A DNA stretch of 64,000 nt, from contig CACKCQ010000007.1 of the NCBI GenBank assembly GCA_902598655.1, forward strand, positions 1 to 64,000. The letters run 5' to 3'. The stretch comes from an uncultured Pelagibacteraceae bacterium (GTDB lineage Bacteria > Pseudomonadota > Alphaproteobacteria > Pelagibacterales > Pelagibacteraceae). Of this stretch, positions 21,902 to 31,929 are shown one piece after another. A program made the position numbers and the translations under genes. The notes beneath the pieces are model-generated. The model had not been told where the DNA came from. It saw only the letters and a list, made by a program, of their open reading frames with translations, and did not search any database. Within the stretch, counting starts at the first letter, position 1. Each line of letters begins with the position of its first letter.

Positions 21902-22002
21902 TGTTTTTCCTCTCGTAAAGTTAAGATTTATATAATCAAAGTGAAATTGCTAATACAAGGATCATTTGACCACACCCAAATACGATTACTAAATAAAAGT
22001 AA

Positions 22003-22257
22003 CTAAATATTTGATTTTAACTTCTCTTTATATAATGAGATACCCTTTTCGACCTTATTCTTATATGATTTCTTAAAACCTTCTAATTGCCAGCCTGAAA
22101 GTCTATTCTCTAGCTCTTTTAAGTTATTGCTCTTCCAATCATCAGTTGTTTCAGGATCTTTCCAGATTTTTTTCTCTTCATCAGATCTTCCACATCCATA
22201 GCATAGACCTGATACAGGATCAGTTTTACAAATACTTATACAGGGACTTACTATCAC
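22003..22257 (-). CDS. DUF1289 family protein
   Basis: SPCISICKTDPVSGLCYGCGRSDEEKKIW cysteine motif. Confidence 0.88.
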   Translation of the reverse strand: MIVSPCISICKTDPVSGLCYGCGRSDEEKKIWKDPETTDDWKSNNLKELENRLSGWQLEGFKKSYKNKVEKGISLYKEKLKSNI

Positions 22258-22263
22258 TTAATC

Positions 22264-23286
22264 CTAGGAGAAAGCGTCTATCCAGTTACCTTGTGTAGAT
22301 GCTTTTGAATATTCAGTGGCTCTACCTTCAAAGAAGTTCATATGCTCTACTGCATTTAACATAGTGTCTAACCATGTTAATGGATTTTTTTGAACATCAT
22401 ATATTGGCTCAAGACCTAACTGAGTTAATCTTCTATTACCAATGAACCTAATGTAATCTTTGACTTCTTGAGCAGTTAAACCTTGCATTGGACCCATTTC
22501 AAAAGCTAGATCAATAAATGCATCCTCATGTTCAATTATAGTTCTGCAAGCTTCATAAAGTTCTTTTTTAAGTTTTGGCGTCCAAATCTCAGGGTTTTCT
22601 TTAATGAACTCTTTAAAAATTCTAATCATAGAATTACAATGAAGAGTTTCATCTCTTACCGACCAAGTAACTATCTGACCCATTCCTTTGAGTTTGTTGT
22701 GTCTTGGGAAATTTAATAAAATTGCAAAACTTGCAAATAACTGAAGACCTTCTGTAAAGGCACTAAATACTGCAACAGTTTTTGCGATATCCTCTTTTGA
22801 GTTTACATTAAAGTTTTGCATGTAATCATATTTATCTTTCATCTCTTTGTATTTCATGAAAGCAGAATATTCAGATTCTGGCATTCCAATTGTATCTAAT
22901 AGATGTGAATAAGCTGCTACATGAACTGTTTCCATAGACGCGAATGCAGTCATCATCATTAAAACTTCTGTAGGTTTAAATACAGTTGTGTAATGTCTTA
23001 AATAACAATTATTAACTTCAACATCTGCTTGAGTAAAAAATCTAAAAATTTGAGTTAATAAATTTTTTTCTGATTCTGAAAGATTTTTTTGCCAATCTCT
23101 GACGTCATCACCAAGTGGAACTTCCTCTGGTAACCAATGAATTCTTTGTTGAGTTAACCAAGCATCATAACACCATGGGTATCTGAATGGTTTATAAACT
23201 GGGTTTTCAACTAATAGACCCATTTTTTTTGGTTCTATAATTTTTTGTTTTGTATCTTTTAGGTTTTCTACTGACATGATAAACAC
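22264..23286 (-). CDS. nrdB: Ribonucleoside-diphosphate reductase class I beta subunit
   Basis: Diiron/tyrosyl motif METVHVAAYSH, FTEGLQLFASFA, RDETLHCNSM. Confidence 0.95.
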   Translation of the reverse strand: MFIMSVENLKDTKQKIIEPKKMGLLVENPVYKPFRYPWCYDAWLTQQRIHWLPEEVPLGDDVRDWQKNLSESEKNLLTQIFRFFTQADVEVNNCYLRHYTTVFKPTEVLMMMTAFASMETVHVAAYSHLLDTIGMPESEYSAFMKYKEMKDKYDYMQNFNVNSKEDIAKTVAVFSAFTEGLQLFASFAILLNFPRHNKLKGMGQIVTWSVRDETLHCNSMIRIFKEFIKENPEIWTPKLKKELYEACRTIIEHEDAFIDLAFEMGPMQGLTAQEVKDYIRFIGNRRLTQLGLEPIYDVQKNPLTWLDTMLNAVEHMNFFEGRATEYSKASTQGNWIDAFS

Positions 23287-25205
23287 TCCTCATATTCTGG
23301 TTGTTGATTTTCTTGTTTTTTAGATTTGTAAACGTTTGCAGTTACATCTGTAGAATTTGCATCGTTTACGTTTTCCGCTCTTTGTATTGATTTAGATCTG
23401 CAGTAATAAAGGCTCTTCAATCCTTTTTTCCAAGCTTGGAAATGAATTTGGTGTAAGTCCCTTTTATGAATATCTGCAGGTATAAATATATTTATTGATT
23501 GTGCTTGTGAAATATGAGGTGTTCTGTCTGCACCTAATTCCACAATCCATTTTTGGTCCAATTCAAAAGCTGTTTTAAATACGTCTTTTTCTTGTTGGGT
23601 TAAAAAATCAAGATGAGAAACTGAGCCTTGATTAGTTGTGATACTTGACCATGTTTCATCATCATTTTTACCGTGTTTCTCTAATAATTTACTTAGATAT
23701 TTATTTCTAACGTTAAATGATCCAGACAAAGTTTTATGTGTATAACTATTTGCTGCAATTGGCTCAACACCTGGAGATGTTCCACCACAAATAATTGAAA
23801 TTGAAGCAGTAGGTGCTATTGCAGTTTTATTTGAAAATCTTTCATTAATACCATAATCAGCAGCATCTGGACATGCACCTCTTTCATCAGCCAAATCTTT
23901 TGAAGCTTGATCAACTTGTTTTTGGATGCTTTCAAATATTTTTTTATTCCAAACTTTACTCATCACTGACTCAAAAGGAATCATTTTTTGTTGAAAGAAT
24001 GAATGAAGTCCCATAACACCTAGACCAACACTTCTCTCTTTTAATGCTGAATAAACTGCATCACTAAATGACTCAGGTGCTTTTTCAGTAAAGTCCGTTA
24101 ATACATTATCTAAAAATCTCATTACGTCTGGAACAAAGTTTTCATCGTCTTTCCATTCATCATAAGTTTCTAAATTTAAAGATGATAAACAACATACTGC
24201 CGTTCTATCTCTACCCTCTTTATCAATTCCTGTTGGTAAAGTTATTTCACTACACAAATTAGATGTCTTAACAGTTAAACCAGCAAGCTTATGATGTTGA
24301 GGTATCATTCTATTAACTGTATCAATGAAAACAATATAAGGTTCTCCAGTTTCAATTCTTGCAGTTAATAATCTAATCCATAAATTTCTTGCAGATACAG
24401 TAGCTTGTACTGATTGATCTTTTGGACTTTTTAATGCCCATTGTTCATCTAGCTCTACGGCTCTCATAAATGCATCTGAAACTAAAACACCGTGGTGTAA
24501 ATTTAGTGATCTTCTATTTGGATCACCACCTGTTGGTCTTCTCATTTCAATAAATTCTTCTATCTCTGGATGATCAATTGGAAGATAACAAGCTGCTGAT
24601 CCTCTTCTTAAAGAACCTTGACTGATCGCCATTGTCAAAGAGTCCATAACTTTTATAAAAGGAATAATGCCTGAAGTTTTTCCAACTCTTCCAATTTTTT
24701 CTCCAATAGATCTTAAGTTGCCCCAATAACTTCCAATACCTCCGCCTTTGGCAGCCAACCAAACATTTTCACTCCATAGATCTAATATTCCAGTTAAGCT
24801 GTCGCCTGCTTCATTTAAGAAACAAGAAATTGGTAAACCTCTTTTTGTCCCACCATTTGATAAAACTGGTGTTGCTGGCATGAACCATAAGTTACTTATG
24901 TAGTTGTAAAGTCTTTGCGCGTGTAAGTTGTCATCTGCATAATGACTCGCAACTCTTGCAAATAAATCTTGGAAAGACTCGTTTTCTCCAAGGTATCTAT
25001 CACTTAGTGTTGCTCTTCCAAAATCTGTTAAATTATTATCTCTAGATCTATCTATTTTAATAGTTATCCCTTTAGAATTTTGAAACAACTCAGTGTTGTT
25101 ATTTAGTGAAAATAAGTCTGGTCTTTTGTCATTATTGCTGATTTTTTCCGCTGGTTTATAATCAGAGACAGCCTTCCTGATTGCCTGAGACAATATTTTA
25201 TTCAT
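23268..25205 (-). CDS. nrdA: Ribonucleoside-diphosphate reductase class I alpha subunit (no obvious N-terminal ATP-cone)
   Basis: FMPATPVLSNGGTKRGLPISCFLN, SNLCSEITL, C-terminal EECLSCQ; overlaps nrdB start. Confidence 0.95.
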   Translation of the reverse strand: MNKILSQAIRKAVSDYKPAEKISNNDKRPDLFSLNNNTELFQNSKGITIKIDRSRDNNLTDFGRATLSDRYLGENESFQDLFARVASHYADDNLHAQRLYNYISNLWFMPATPVLSNGGTKRGLPISCFLNEAGDSLTGILDLWSENVWLAAKGGGIGSYWGNLRSIGEKIGRVGKTSGIIPFIKVMDSLTMAISQGSLRRGSAACYLPIDHPEIEEFIEMRRPTGGDPNRRSLNLHHGVLVSDAFMRAVELDEQWALKSPKDQSVQATVSARNLWIRLLTARIETGEPYIVFIDTVNRMIPQHHKLAGLTVKTSNLCSEITLPTGIDKEGRDRTAVCCLSSLNLETYDEWKDDENFVPDVMRFLDNVLTDFTEKAPESFSDAVYSALKERSVGLGVMGLHSFFQQKMIPFESVMSKVWNKKIFESIQKQVDQASKDLADERGACPDAADYGINERFSNKTAIAPTASISIICGGTSPGVEPIAANSYTHKTLSGSFNVRNKYLSKLLEKHGKNDDETWSSITTNQGSVSHLDFLTQQEKDVFKTAFELDQKWIVELGADRTPHISQAQSINIFIPADIHKRDLHQIHFQAWKKGLKSLYYCRSKSIQRAENVNDANSTDVTANVYKSKKQENQQPEYEECLSCQ

Positions 25206-25245
25206 TAAACTCCCTTTTTATCTTTATACTAAAAAATCTAGTAAA

Positions 25246-25261
25246 TAACTAGATATAGTGT
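25246..25261 (-). promoter_or_regulatory. Candidate NrdR box 1
   Basis: taaCTAgATATAGTGT fits the palindromic NrdR box consensus acaCwAtATaTwGtgt; upstream of nrdA. Confidence 0.65.
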
Positions 25262-25276
25262 GTAGATTTACCTGAT

Positions 25277-25292
25277 ATACTATATAAATTGT
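25277..25292 (-). promoter_or_regulatory. Candidate NrdR box 2
   Basis: ataCTATATAAATTGT, weaker match, exactly 31 bp from box 1 (about three helical turns). Confidence 0.55.
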
Positions 25293-25366
25293 AAATCAAT
25301 AGAACATTTATAGAACTTATTAAATATTTATCAATAAAAATTTTAAAAAAATGTACATATATCCAC

Positions 25367-26821
25367 ATGAATAATTCGGGAAAAATTGATCCTTACGGCT
25401 TTCGGGAATATGACGCACGATGGGTATACGAAAAAGACATAGATGACGATGGAATCGTTCAACTTGGTAAAGGTCTTGGAACTCAAATAATTAATCATAC
25501 AAAGAAAAACAATCCTAGAATTATAGTTGGCCAAGATTACAGGTCTTACAGTGAACATATCAAAGAAAAATTGAAAGAGGGTTTAATTTCAACTGGGTGC
25601 AATATAGAAGATGTAGGATTATCTTTATCCCCAATGGTTTACTTCGCACAGTTTAATTTAAATTCAGATGCAATAGCTATGGTTACAGCTAGCCATAATG
25701 AAAATGGTTGGACAGGTGTAAAAATGGGCATCAAAAAAGGATTAACTCATGCACCTGAAGAAATGAAAGAACTAAAAGATATTACTCTCAATCAAAAATT
25801 TATTAATGGTGAGGGAAATGTAAAAAAAATTGATGATTTTCAGAATGTTTATAAAAATGATTTGATAACAAAAAACCCATTAAATAAAAAAATTAAAGCT
25901 GTAGTTGCTTGTGGCAATGGAACAGCAGGAATATTTGCACCAGAAATTTTAAGAAGTATTGGGTGCGAGGTAATTGAACTTGATTGTGAACTTGATTGGA
26001 CTTTTCCAAAATACAACCCAAATCCTGAAGACTTAGAAATGTTACATGCAATTGCTTCAGCAGTTAAAGAAAATAATGCTGATATTGGATTTGGTTTTGA
26101 TGGAGATGGGGATAGAGTTGGGGTTATAGATGATAAAGGTAATGAAATCTTTTCAGATAAAATAGGGCTATTAATTGCTAGAAATCTTTCGAAAGATCAT
26201 AAAAACAGTAAATTTATTGTTGATGTAAAATCGACAGGACTTTATTCCAATGACAAAATATTAAGAGAAAATAAATGTGAAACAATTTATTGGAAAACTG
26301 GTCATTCCCATATCAAAAGAAAGGTAAATACCGATAACGCTTTAGCAGGATTTGAAAAAAGTGGTCATTTCTTTTTTAATAAACCTTTAGGATATGGCTA
26401 TGATGATGGAATTAATTCAGCAATACAGGTCTGTAAGTTACTCGATAAAAATAACAAAAAAATGAGTGAAATAAATGGTGAATTACCAACAACTTATCAA
26501 AGTCCAACTATGGCTCCTTATTGTAAAGACAGCGAAAAATATGAAGTAGTTGAGAATTTAGTTAAGGAAATAAAAAATATCAAAGAAAATAAAACTAAAG
26601 TAGATAATCAAGAAATTAGAGAGGTATTGACTGTTAACGGGGTAAGATTTTCTTTTGATGATGGGTCTTGGGGATTAATTAGAGCATCTTCAAATAAACC
26701 CTCTTTAGTTGTAGTTACTGAAAGTCCAACCTCTGAAGATAGAAAAAAGAAGATTTTTGACTTTATTGATAATCTGCTTCAACAAACTGGTAAAGTTGGG
26801 GATTATGATCAAAAAATTTAA
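25367..26821 (+). CDS. Phosphomannomutase/phosphoglucomutase family
   Basis: PYGFREYDARW, TASHNENGWTGVKMG, GFGFDGDGDRVGVID. Confidence 0.92.
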   Translation: MNNSGKIDPYGFREYDARWVYEKDIDDDGIVQLGKGLGTQIINHTKKNNPRIIVGQDYRSYSEHIKEKLKEGLISTGCNIEDVGLSLSPMVYFAQFNLNSDAIAMVTASHNENGWTGVKMGIKKGLTHAPEEMKELKDITLNQKFINGEGNVKKIDDFQNVYKNDLITKNPLNKKIKAVVACGNGTAGIFAPEILRSIGCEVIELDCELDWTFPKYNPNPEDLEMLHAIASAVKENNADIGFGFDGDGDRVGVIDDKGNEIFSDKIGLLIARNLSKDHKNSKFIVDVKSTGLYSNDKILRENKCETIYWKTGHSHIKRKVNTDNALAGFEKSGHFFFNKPLGYGYDDGINSAIQVCKLLDKNNKKMSEINGELPTTYQSPTMAPYCKDSEKYEVVENLVKEIKNIKENKTKVDNQEIREVLTVNGVRFSFDDGSWGLIRASSNKPSLVVVTESPTSEDRKKKIFDFIDNLLQQTGKVGDYDQKI

Positions 26822-26874
26822 AATTCAACTATAAAGAGTTAAGAAAAAATAAGAGAATCGATTAATATGTAGTT

Positions 26875-26910
26875 GAGGTGGCGGAGGGAGACTGAAACCA
26901 CCTCGTCTCC
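26875..26910. other. GC-rich interlocking inverted repeats (GAGGTGG/CCACCTC and GGAGAC/GTCTCC) in convergent intergenic gap
   Basis: Two mutually overlapping perfect inverted repeats in a GC-rich island; no flanking U-tract on either strand. Confidence 0.7.
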
Positions 26911-27743
26911 TAAGTCACTAAAAATCTATATAGAAATAAAGTACCAATAACATAAAGAAAAACACCAAATAATCTTTGTGTTTTAACTCTATCTAGATCT
27001 TGAACTGTTTTTGCTCCAATCCTTGCCATGAATGTGGTTATTGGAACAAAAATTATAAATGCAGGTATATTAATAAATCCAATACTGAGAGGGATATCGG
27101 CTTTTAACATCAAGCCAGATGTAAAAAATCCAATAGATCCAAATAAAGCTATTATAAATCCAATGGCTGCAGAGCTTCCTATTGCTAAGTTAATAGGATA
27201 ACCAAAGTATCTTAATATAGGAACATTCATCATAGCTCCTGTTATGCCCATAGGAGCAGATATTAGTCCTGACAAAAATCCAAATATTATTCTTGGGAAA
27301 ATATTAAATTTTTTCTGAATTTTTTTTTTCTTTTCACTTTGTAACAACAAGTAAGCTCCAAAAAAGTAAACAACAGCTGAAAAAAAGAATAACAATGTTT
27401 TAGTATTCATCAATGCTGCCATCAATGTTCCAGAGAAAACTCCAATTATTACAAATGTTCCATAATTTTTAATAATATTAAAATCAACAGCATTATACTT
27501 TCTATGAGTTAATACTGAGGCTGTAGCAGTTAAAATTGTTATTGAGAAAGCTGTCCCTACAGATAAATGCATTAAATAATCTGTATCTACATTAAATGCT
27601 TCAAATACAAAAAATAAAAATGGAACTGAAATTAATCCTCCACCGATACCAAAAAAACCTGCAAAAAAACCAACCGGAACAGCGGCTGCCATCATTAAAA
27701 AAATAAAATAAATATTATTAATCTCTAAAAGTGTATTATTCAA
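26910..27743 (-). CDS. TauE/SafE family sulfite exporter-like membrane protein
   Basis: GFFAGFFGIGGGLISVPFL, PMGITGAMMNVP repeats typical of TauE/SafE. Confidence 0.88.
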   Translation of the reverse strand: MNNTLLEINNIYFIFLMMAAAVPVGFFAGFFGIGGGLISVPFLFFVFEAFNVDTDYLMHLSVGTAFSITILTATASVLTHRKYNAVDFNIIKNYGTFVIIGVFSGTLMAALMNTKTLLFFFSAVVYFFGAYLLLQSEKKKKIQKKFNIFPRIIFGFLSGLISAPMGITGAMMNVPILRYFGYPINLAIGSSAAIGFIIALFGSIGFFTSGLMLKADIPLSIGFINIPAFIIFVPITTFMARIGAKTVQDLDRVKTQRLFGVFLYVIGTLFLYRFLVT

Positions 27744-28737
27744 TTTGCCCTGCCGATATACTTTGTGGATTAAACTTTACCTTATCCATTATGTGATCAA
27801 TTTTCTTAACATCGGCATCTCTTACACACATATTTTCACTTAAATATCTTTTCCAAAAACTAGAACCAGTTTGGCCATGAAATAAACCGAGAGTATGTCT
27901 CATGATTTGATTTAATCTTGTACCCTTTTTGATTTCTTCTTTTACATATTCAATTAGTTTCTCAACAACTTCTTGTCTTGTCAAAACTTCACTATTATTA
28001 AAAATTTTATTTTCAATATCTGCTAACATGTAAGGGGAATGATAAATTGATCTTCCAATCATAACACCATCTACATTAACTAAATGTTCTTTGATTTGAT
28101 CAGTAGACGTTATGCCTCCATTAATTATTATTTTTAAATCTTGAAAATCTTTTTTTAATCTATTTACGTATTCATATTTCAAAGGTGGAATGTTTAAATT
28201 TTGTTTAGGTGTAAATTTTCCCAACATTGCTTTTCTTGCATGAATTATAAAAGTTTTAACACCTGTTTCTTTTAAAATATTCACAAAATTATATAAATTT
28301 TCGTATTGATCAACATTGTCATATCCGATTCTAGTTTTAACTGTTACAGGAAGCGATGTTTTTGAAATCATTTCACTTAGACAATCAGCAACAAGATTAG
28401 GTTCTTGAATTAAACAAGCCCCAAATCTATTTTTCTGAACTTTTTTACTTGGACAACCTAAATTTAAATTTATTTCATCATAACCAAATTCTTCACCTAA
28501 ATATGCTGCATTTCCTAATAGTTTTGGAGAAGAACCACCAAGTTGCAGAGCAACAGGTTTTTCCCTCATATCAAATTCTAATAACTTCTTTTTATCTCCT
28601 CTATCAATGGCTTCTGATACAATCATTTCAGTATATAGAAGAACGTTTTTACTAATTAGTCTTAAGAAAAATCTTTCATGTTTGTCTGTGCAGTCCATCA
28701 TAGGGGCAACAGAGACAATTCTATTTAATCTAGACAT
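27736..28737 (-). CDS. dusA: tRNA-dihydrouridine(20/20a) synthase DusA
   Basis: SVAPMMDCTDKHERFFLRLIS, LNLGCPSKKVQKNRFGACL, RHTLGLFHGQTGSSFWKRYLSEN. Confidence 0.93.
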   Translation of the reverse strand: MSRLNRIVSVAPMMDCTDKHERFFLRLISKNVLLYTEMIVSEAIDRGDKKKLLEFDMREKPVALQLGGSSPKLLGNAAYLGEEFGYDEINLNLGCPSKKVQKNRFGACLIQEPNLVADCLSEMISKTSLPVTVKTRIGYDNVDQYENLYNFVNILKETGVKTFIIHARKAMLGKFTPKQNLNIPPLKYEYVNRLKKDFQDLKIIINGGITSTDQIKEHLVNVDGVMIGRSIYHSPYMLADIENKIFNNSEVLTRQEVVEKLIEYVKEEIKKGTRLNQIMRHTLGLFHGQTGSSFWKRYLSENMCVRDADVKKIDHIMDKVKFNPQSISAGQIE

Positions 28738-30037
28738 ATTTTTTAAGTTTGCTTGATAAATTAATTTTCTTTTCGTTTACATACTCTTGATGATTTTGCT
28801 CAATTTTCCCAAGTTCATATTTGTAATTAACCATAATTCCAAATGACCTTTTAAATCCCACATCAGAAACGTTAGCATTAACTACAATATCATCAATTTC
28901 AGCTCCATTTTTTAAATGGAATCTGCATACATCATTAATAGGAAAACCTAGATCATTTTTTTGTACAGCTAAGTAATTTAAAGCAAGTTTTGTTAGTAAA
29001 TCTTTATTATCTATAAATTTTCTATCTCCAATTTTAAGATCTAATGATTTTAAAAACTCAACTTTTACAAAATTATCTTTTTGAACTATCTCACTTATTT
29101 TTTCATTTTCTGATGATTTTACCCAATCAGCAAAACCTTGCATTGGTGATAGTGTTCCAAAATTTTTTACATCCGGTAACTCTTCTTGCAATTCGTATAC
29201 AACTCTTTTGATTAAAAAATTACCTAATGTTACTCTTGAAAGTCCCTCTTGACAGTTACTGATTGAATAAAAAGTAGCTGTATCATAGTCTTCCTTTTTA
29301 CCATCATTAGGTCTTGTCAATTCTTGTATCGATTTAGCTAGTCCTTTAGTTAATGCAATCTCAACGAAAATTATTGGCTCATCTTCTAATGCTGGATGAA
29401 AATATGCAAAAAATCTTCTATTTTCTCCTAATCTAATTTTTAATTCATTCATATCTTTCATTGAATGAACTTTTTCATATTTTAGTAATTTTTCTAATAT
29501 TGCAGCTTTTGTATCCCAAGTAATTTTTCTTAATTTTAAAAATCCAGGATTGAACCAATTTTTAAATATATCAATCAAATCATAATCTAATTCTTTTAAT
29601 TCGGGATTTTTTAATAAAAACATTTGTAGATCTTCTCTTAAAGAAACAATCTCTGCTGTCCCATTTGGAGCCATGTTTAATCTAACAAACAATTCTTTTC
29701 TAGTTCCTGATGTAATTCTTGATAAATTTAAAATTGACCTACTATTTTTATTTTCGGTATAGTCTTTTATAGCATTGTCAATATTTGCTGTATCAGGTTT
29801 ATATTTTTCATTTACTTGAAGTAAGAATTTTAATTTTTCTTCATGAGATAAGTTATGATATCTAAAAAGAATATCCCTTGCTAATGTAATTCCAAACGCT
29901 GCACCTTTAGATGACAACAGGTCATCACATAACTCAATCAAATCTCTTTTTTTAGAGAATTTTTTTAATGATTTTTTCTCTAAAATTTTTTGACCTGCAT
30001 CAGCAATCGTCTCGAATATTCTTTTTATATTTAACAT
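28730..30037 (-). CDS. Malonyl-CoA decarboxylase
   Basis: FVEIALTKGLAKSIQEL, FYSISNCQEGLSRVTLGNFLIKRV, FGTLSPMQGFADW, CRFHLKNGA. Confidence 0.9.
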   Translation of the reverse strand: MLNIKRIFETIADAGQKILEKKSLKKFSKKRDLIELCDDLLSSKGAAFGITLARDILFRYHNLSHEEKLKFLLQVNEKYKPDTANIDNAIKDYTENKNSRSILNLSRITSGTRKELFVRLNMAPNGTAEIVSLREDLQMFLLKNPELKELDYDLIDIFKNWFNPGFLKLRKITWDTKAAILEKLLKYEKVHSMKDMNELKIRLGENRRFFAYFHPALEDEPIIFVEIALTKGLAKSIQELTRPNDGKKEDYDTATFYSISNCQEGLSRVTLGNFLIKRVVYELQEELPDVKNFGTLSPMQGFADWVKSSENEKISEIVQKDNFVKVEFLKSLDLKIGDRKFIDNKDLLTKLALNYLAVQKNDLGFPINDVCRFHLKNGAEIDDIVVNANVSDVGFKRSFGIMVNYKYELGKIEQNHQEYVNEKKINLSSKLKKYV

Positions 30038-30052
30038 GGTGTTTTTTATATC

Positions 30053-31384
30053 TTAAAAACCTAAACTTTTGCCCATTATTTTGTCAGGTAACCAAGTCAC
30101 AATCTCAGGAAAAATACACAAAATAAGTATAGCTAAAGCCATAATTATCATAAATGGTATAGATCCTTTTAAAATTTCCGATAAGCTAACATCTGGTGTA
30201 ATACCTTTGATTATATAAAGGTTTAATCCAACGGGTGGAGTAATAAGACCAATTTCCATGTTAATTGTAAACACAATTGCAAACCAATACGGGTCAAATC
30301 CTAGTTGAGTTATAACTGGCAATAATATTGCTGAAGTCATAACAATAACAGCAACTGGAGGTAAAAAGAAGCCTGCAATCAATAGAAATATATTTATTAA
30401 AATAAATACTACCCATTTATTAGAGCTCATCTCCACCATGCTTTGAGCTAATGATTGAGTTACGTAAAGTTGAGATAATGTAAATGCAAAAAGATAAGAA
30501 GCTGCGATGATAAACATTATCATTACACTTTCTTTCATTGAAACTTTAACAATATTCCATATTTTTTTTGGTTGATAAATTTTGTAAACAACAGCAATCA
30601 AAACAAAAACTAAAAAAGCTCCAACACCTGAAGCTTCTGATGGAGTAGCAACACCACCATATAAAACATATAAAACACCAGCAATGATTGCTAAGAAAGG
30701 AAGTATCCTTGGTAGAACTTCAATTTTTTCTTTGAAAGTTGGAGGTGTTCTATTCTTTAGAGCTTTAGCAGAGTCTTTATCAATAAAGTAACTGTGTATC
30801 AGTGCCCATATTGCAAACATACCTGCAAGCATAAATCCTGGTATCAATCCGCTCAAAAATAATCTTCCAATCGATGTTCCCGTTGCAATACCATAAACAA
30901 TTAACACAATGCTTGGTGGTATTAAAACTCCTAATGTTCCTCCCGCTGCTATAGTGCCTGTTGCAATTTGGTCTGAGTATCCTCTTTTTCTCATTTCAGG
31001 AATTCCCATAGTACCAATTGCAGCACAGGTTGCAGGACTTGATCCACTAAGTGCAGCAAAAATTGAGCAAGCTCCTATATTAGAGATAACTAGTCCTCCA
31101 GGTACTCTCCATAACCATCTGTCTAATCCTGTATATAAATCTTTTCCTGCTGGAGAATTAGCAACTGCCATTCCCATTAATATAAACATTGGTATTGAAA
31201 GCAGGACAAACGAATTTAATCCTGCATAAAAAGTTTCAGCAAAAACATCTAACATTTGAAAACCTTCGAAGGCAACTAAAAGAGCGATTGATACAAAGCT
31301 TAAACCAAAAGCAATTGGTATTCCCGAAAATAATACTATCAAAGTAAAAACAGCAACAATTATTGCAATTATTAATGGATCCAT
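30053..31384 (-). CDS. dctM: TRAP transporter large permease (DctM family)
   Basis: FILMGMAVANSPAGKDLY, GSSPATCAAIGTMGIPEMRKRGYS, GTLGVLIPPSIVLIVYG. Confidence 0.93.
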   Translation of the reverse strand: MDPLIIAIIVAVFTLIVLFSGIPIAFGLSFVSIALLVAFEGFQMLDVFAETFYAGLNSFVLLSIPMFILMGMAVANSPAGKDLYTGLDRWLWRVPGGLVISNIGACSIFAALSGSSPATCAAIGTMGIPEMRKRGYSDQIATGTIAAGGTLGVLIPPSIVLIVYGIATGTSIGRLFLSGLIPGFMLAGMFAIWALIHSYFIDKDSAKALKNRTPPTFKEKIEVLPRILPFLAIIAGVLYVLYGGVATPSEASGVGAFLVFVLIAVVYKIYQPKKIWNIVKVSMKESVMIMFIIAASYLFAFTLSQLYVTQSLAQSMVEMSSNKWVVFILINIFLLIAGFFLPPVAVIVMTSAILLPVITQLGFDPYWFAIVFTINMEIGLITPPVGLNLYIIKGITPDVSLSEILKGSIPFMIIMALAILILCIFPEIVTWLPDKIMGKSLGF

Positions 31385-31878
31385 TAGTTAGTATCCTTTT
31401 CGTCTGTAAGCTTAATAATTTCTGCTATATATTGTAAAATCATTAACGCAGCCCCTATCATCATTGAAGAATATGGTACCCACAAAGGAGGATCCCAAAC
31501 AGTTCCTGTTGAATAATTTTTAGTAAACGCTTCCTCAACCATTAAAAAACCAAAATAAAATAAAATTAGGAAAAATAATAAGCTGACTAATGAAGTAAAA
31601 ATTTTAAGTCTTAAAATATTTTTTTTTGATAGAAAATCATAAATCCACTCCATGCTCACATGAGCTTTTTCACTTAAAACATATGCACTACCTATAAATG
31701 TTGAAGCAACTAGAAGCATTGTAACTAGCTCTGTTTGCCACGTTATTGCTCTTTGAAAAAAATATCTTTCAAAAACTAATTCTACAATTACAAGAATTGA
31801 TAAAAGTAAGGCTAAAACAGCAAAAGCTCCGCAAGCTCTTGCAACGTAATCGCAGAATTTTAAGTATTTTTCTTTCAT
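31384..31878 (-). CDS. dctQ: TRAP transporter small permease (DctQ family)
   Basis: 4-TM small protein, WQTELVTMLLVASTFIGSAYVLSEKAHVSMEWIYDFL. Confidence 0.88.
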   Translation of the reverse strand: MKEKYLKFCDYVARACGAFAVLALLLSILVIVELVFERYFFQRAITWQTELVTMLLVASTFIGSAYVLSEKAHVSMEWIYDFLSKKNILRLKIFTSLVSLLFFLILFYFGFLMVEEAFTKNYSTGTVWDPPLWVPYSSMMIGAALMILQYIAEIIKLTDEKDTN

Positions 31879-31884
31879 AAAAAA

Positions 31885-31915
31885 AACCCCTACTTATAGA
31901 GAATAAATAGGGGTT
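31885..31915 (-). terminator. Hairpin followed by U8 tract between dctP and dctQ (terminator/attenuator-like)
   Basis: Minus strand AACCCCTA...TAGGGGTT stem followed by TTTTTTATG of dctQ. Confidence 0.8.
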
Positions 31916-31929
31916 CTTTATATATTATT

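Noticed and set aside
21902-22002. Riboswitch (glycine, SAM-II/SAM-V) upstream of transporter or metabolic genes
   Set aside because: The leader regions checked by eye (for example upstream of tctC, prpD, nrdA, speDE) did not show the conserved cores I would recognise; an Infernal scan would be needed to exclude them.
26875-26910. Intrinsic terminator for pgm or tauE
   Set aside because: No U-tract follows the stems on either strand, and two interlocking stems are not a standard terminator. Kept as an unexplained element instead.
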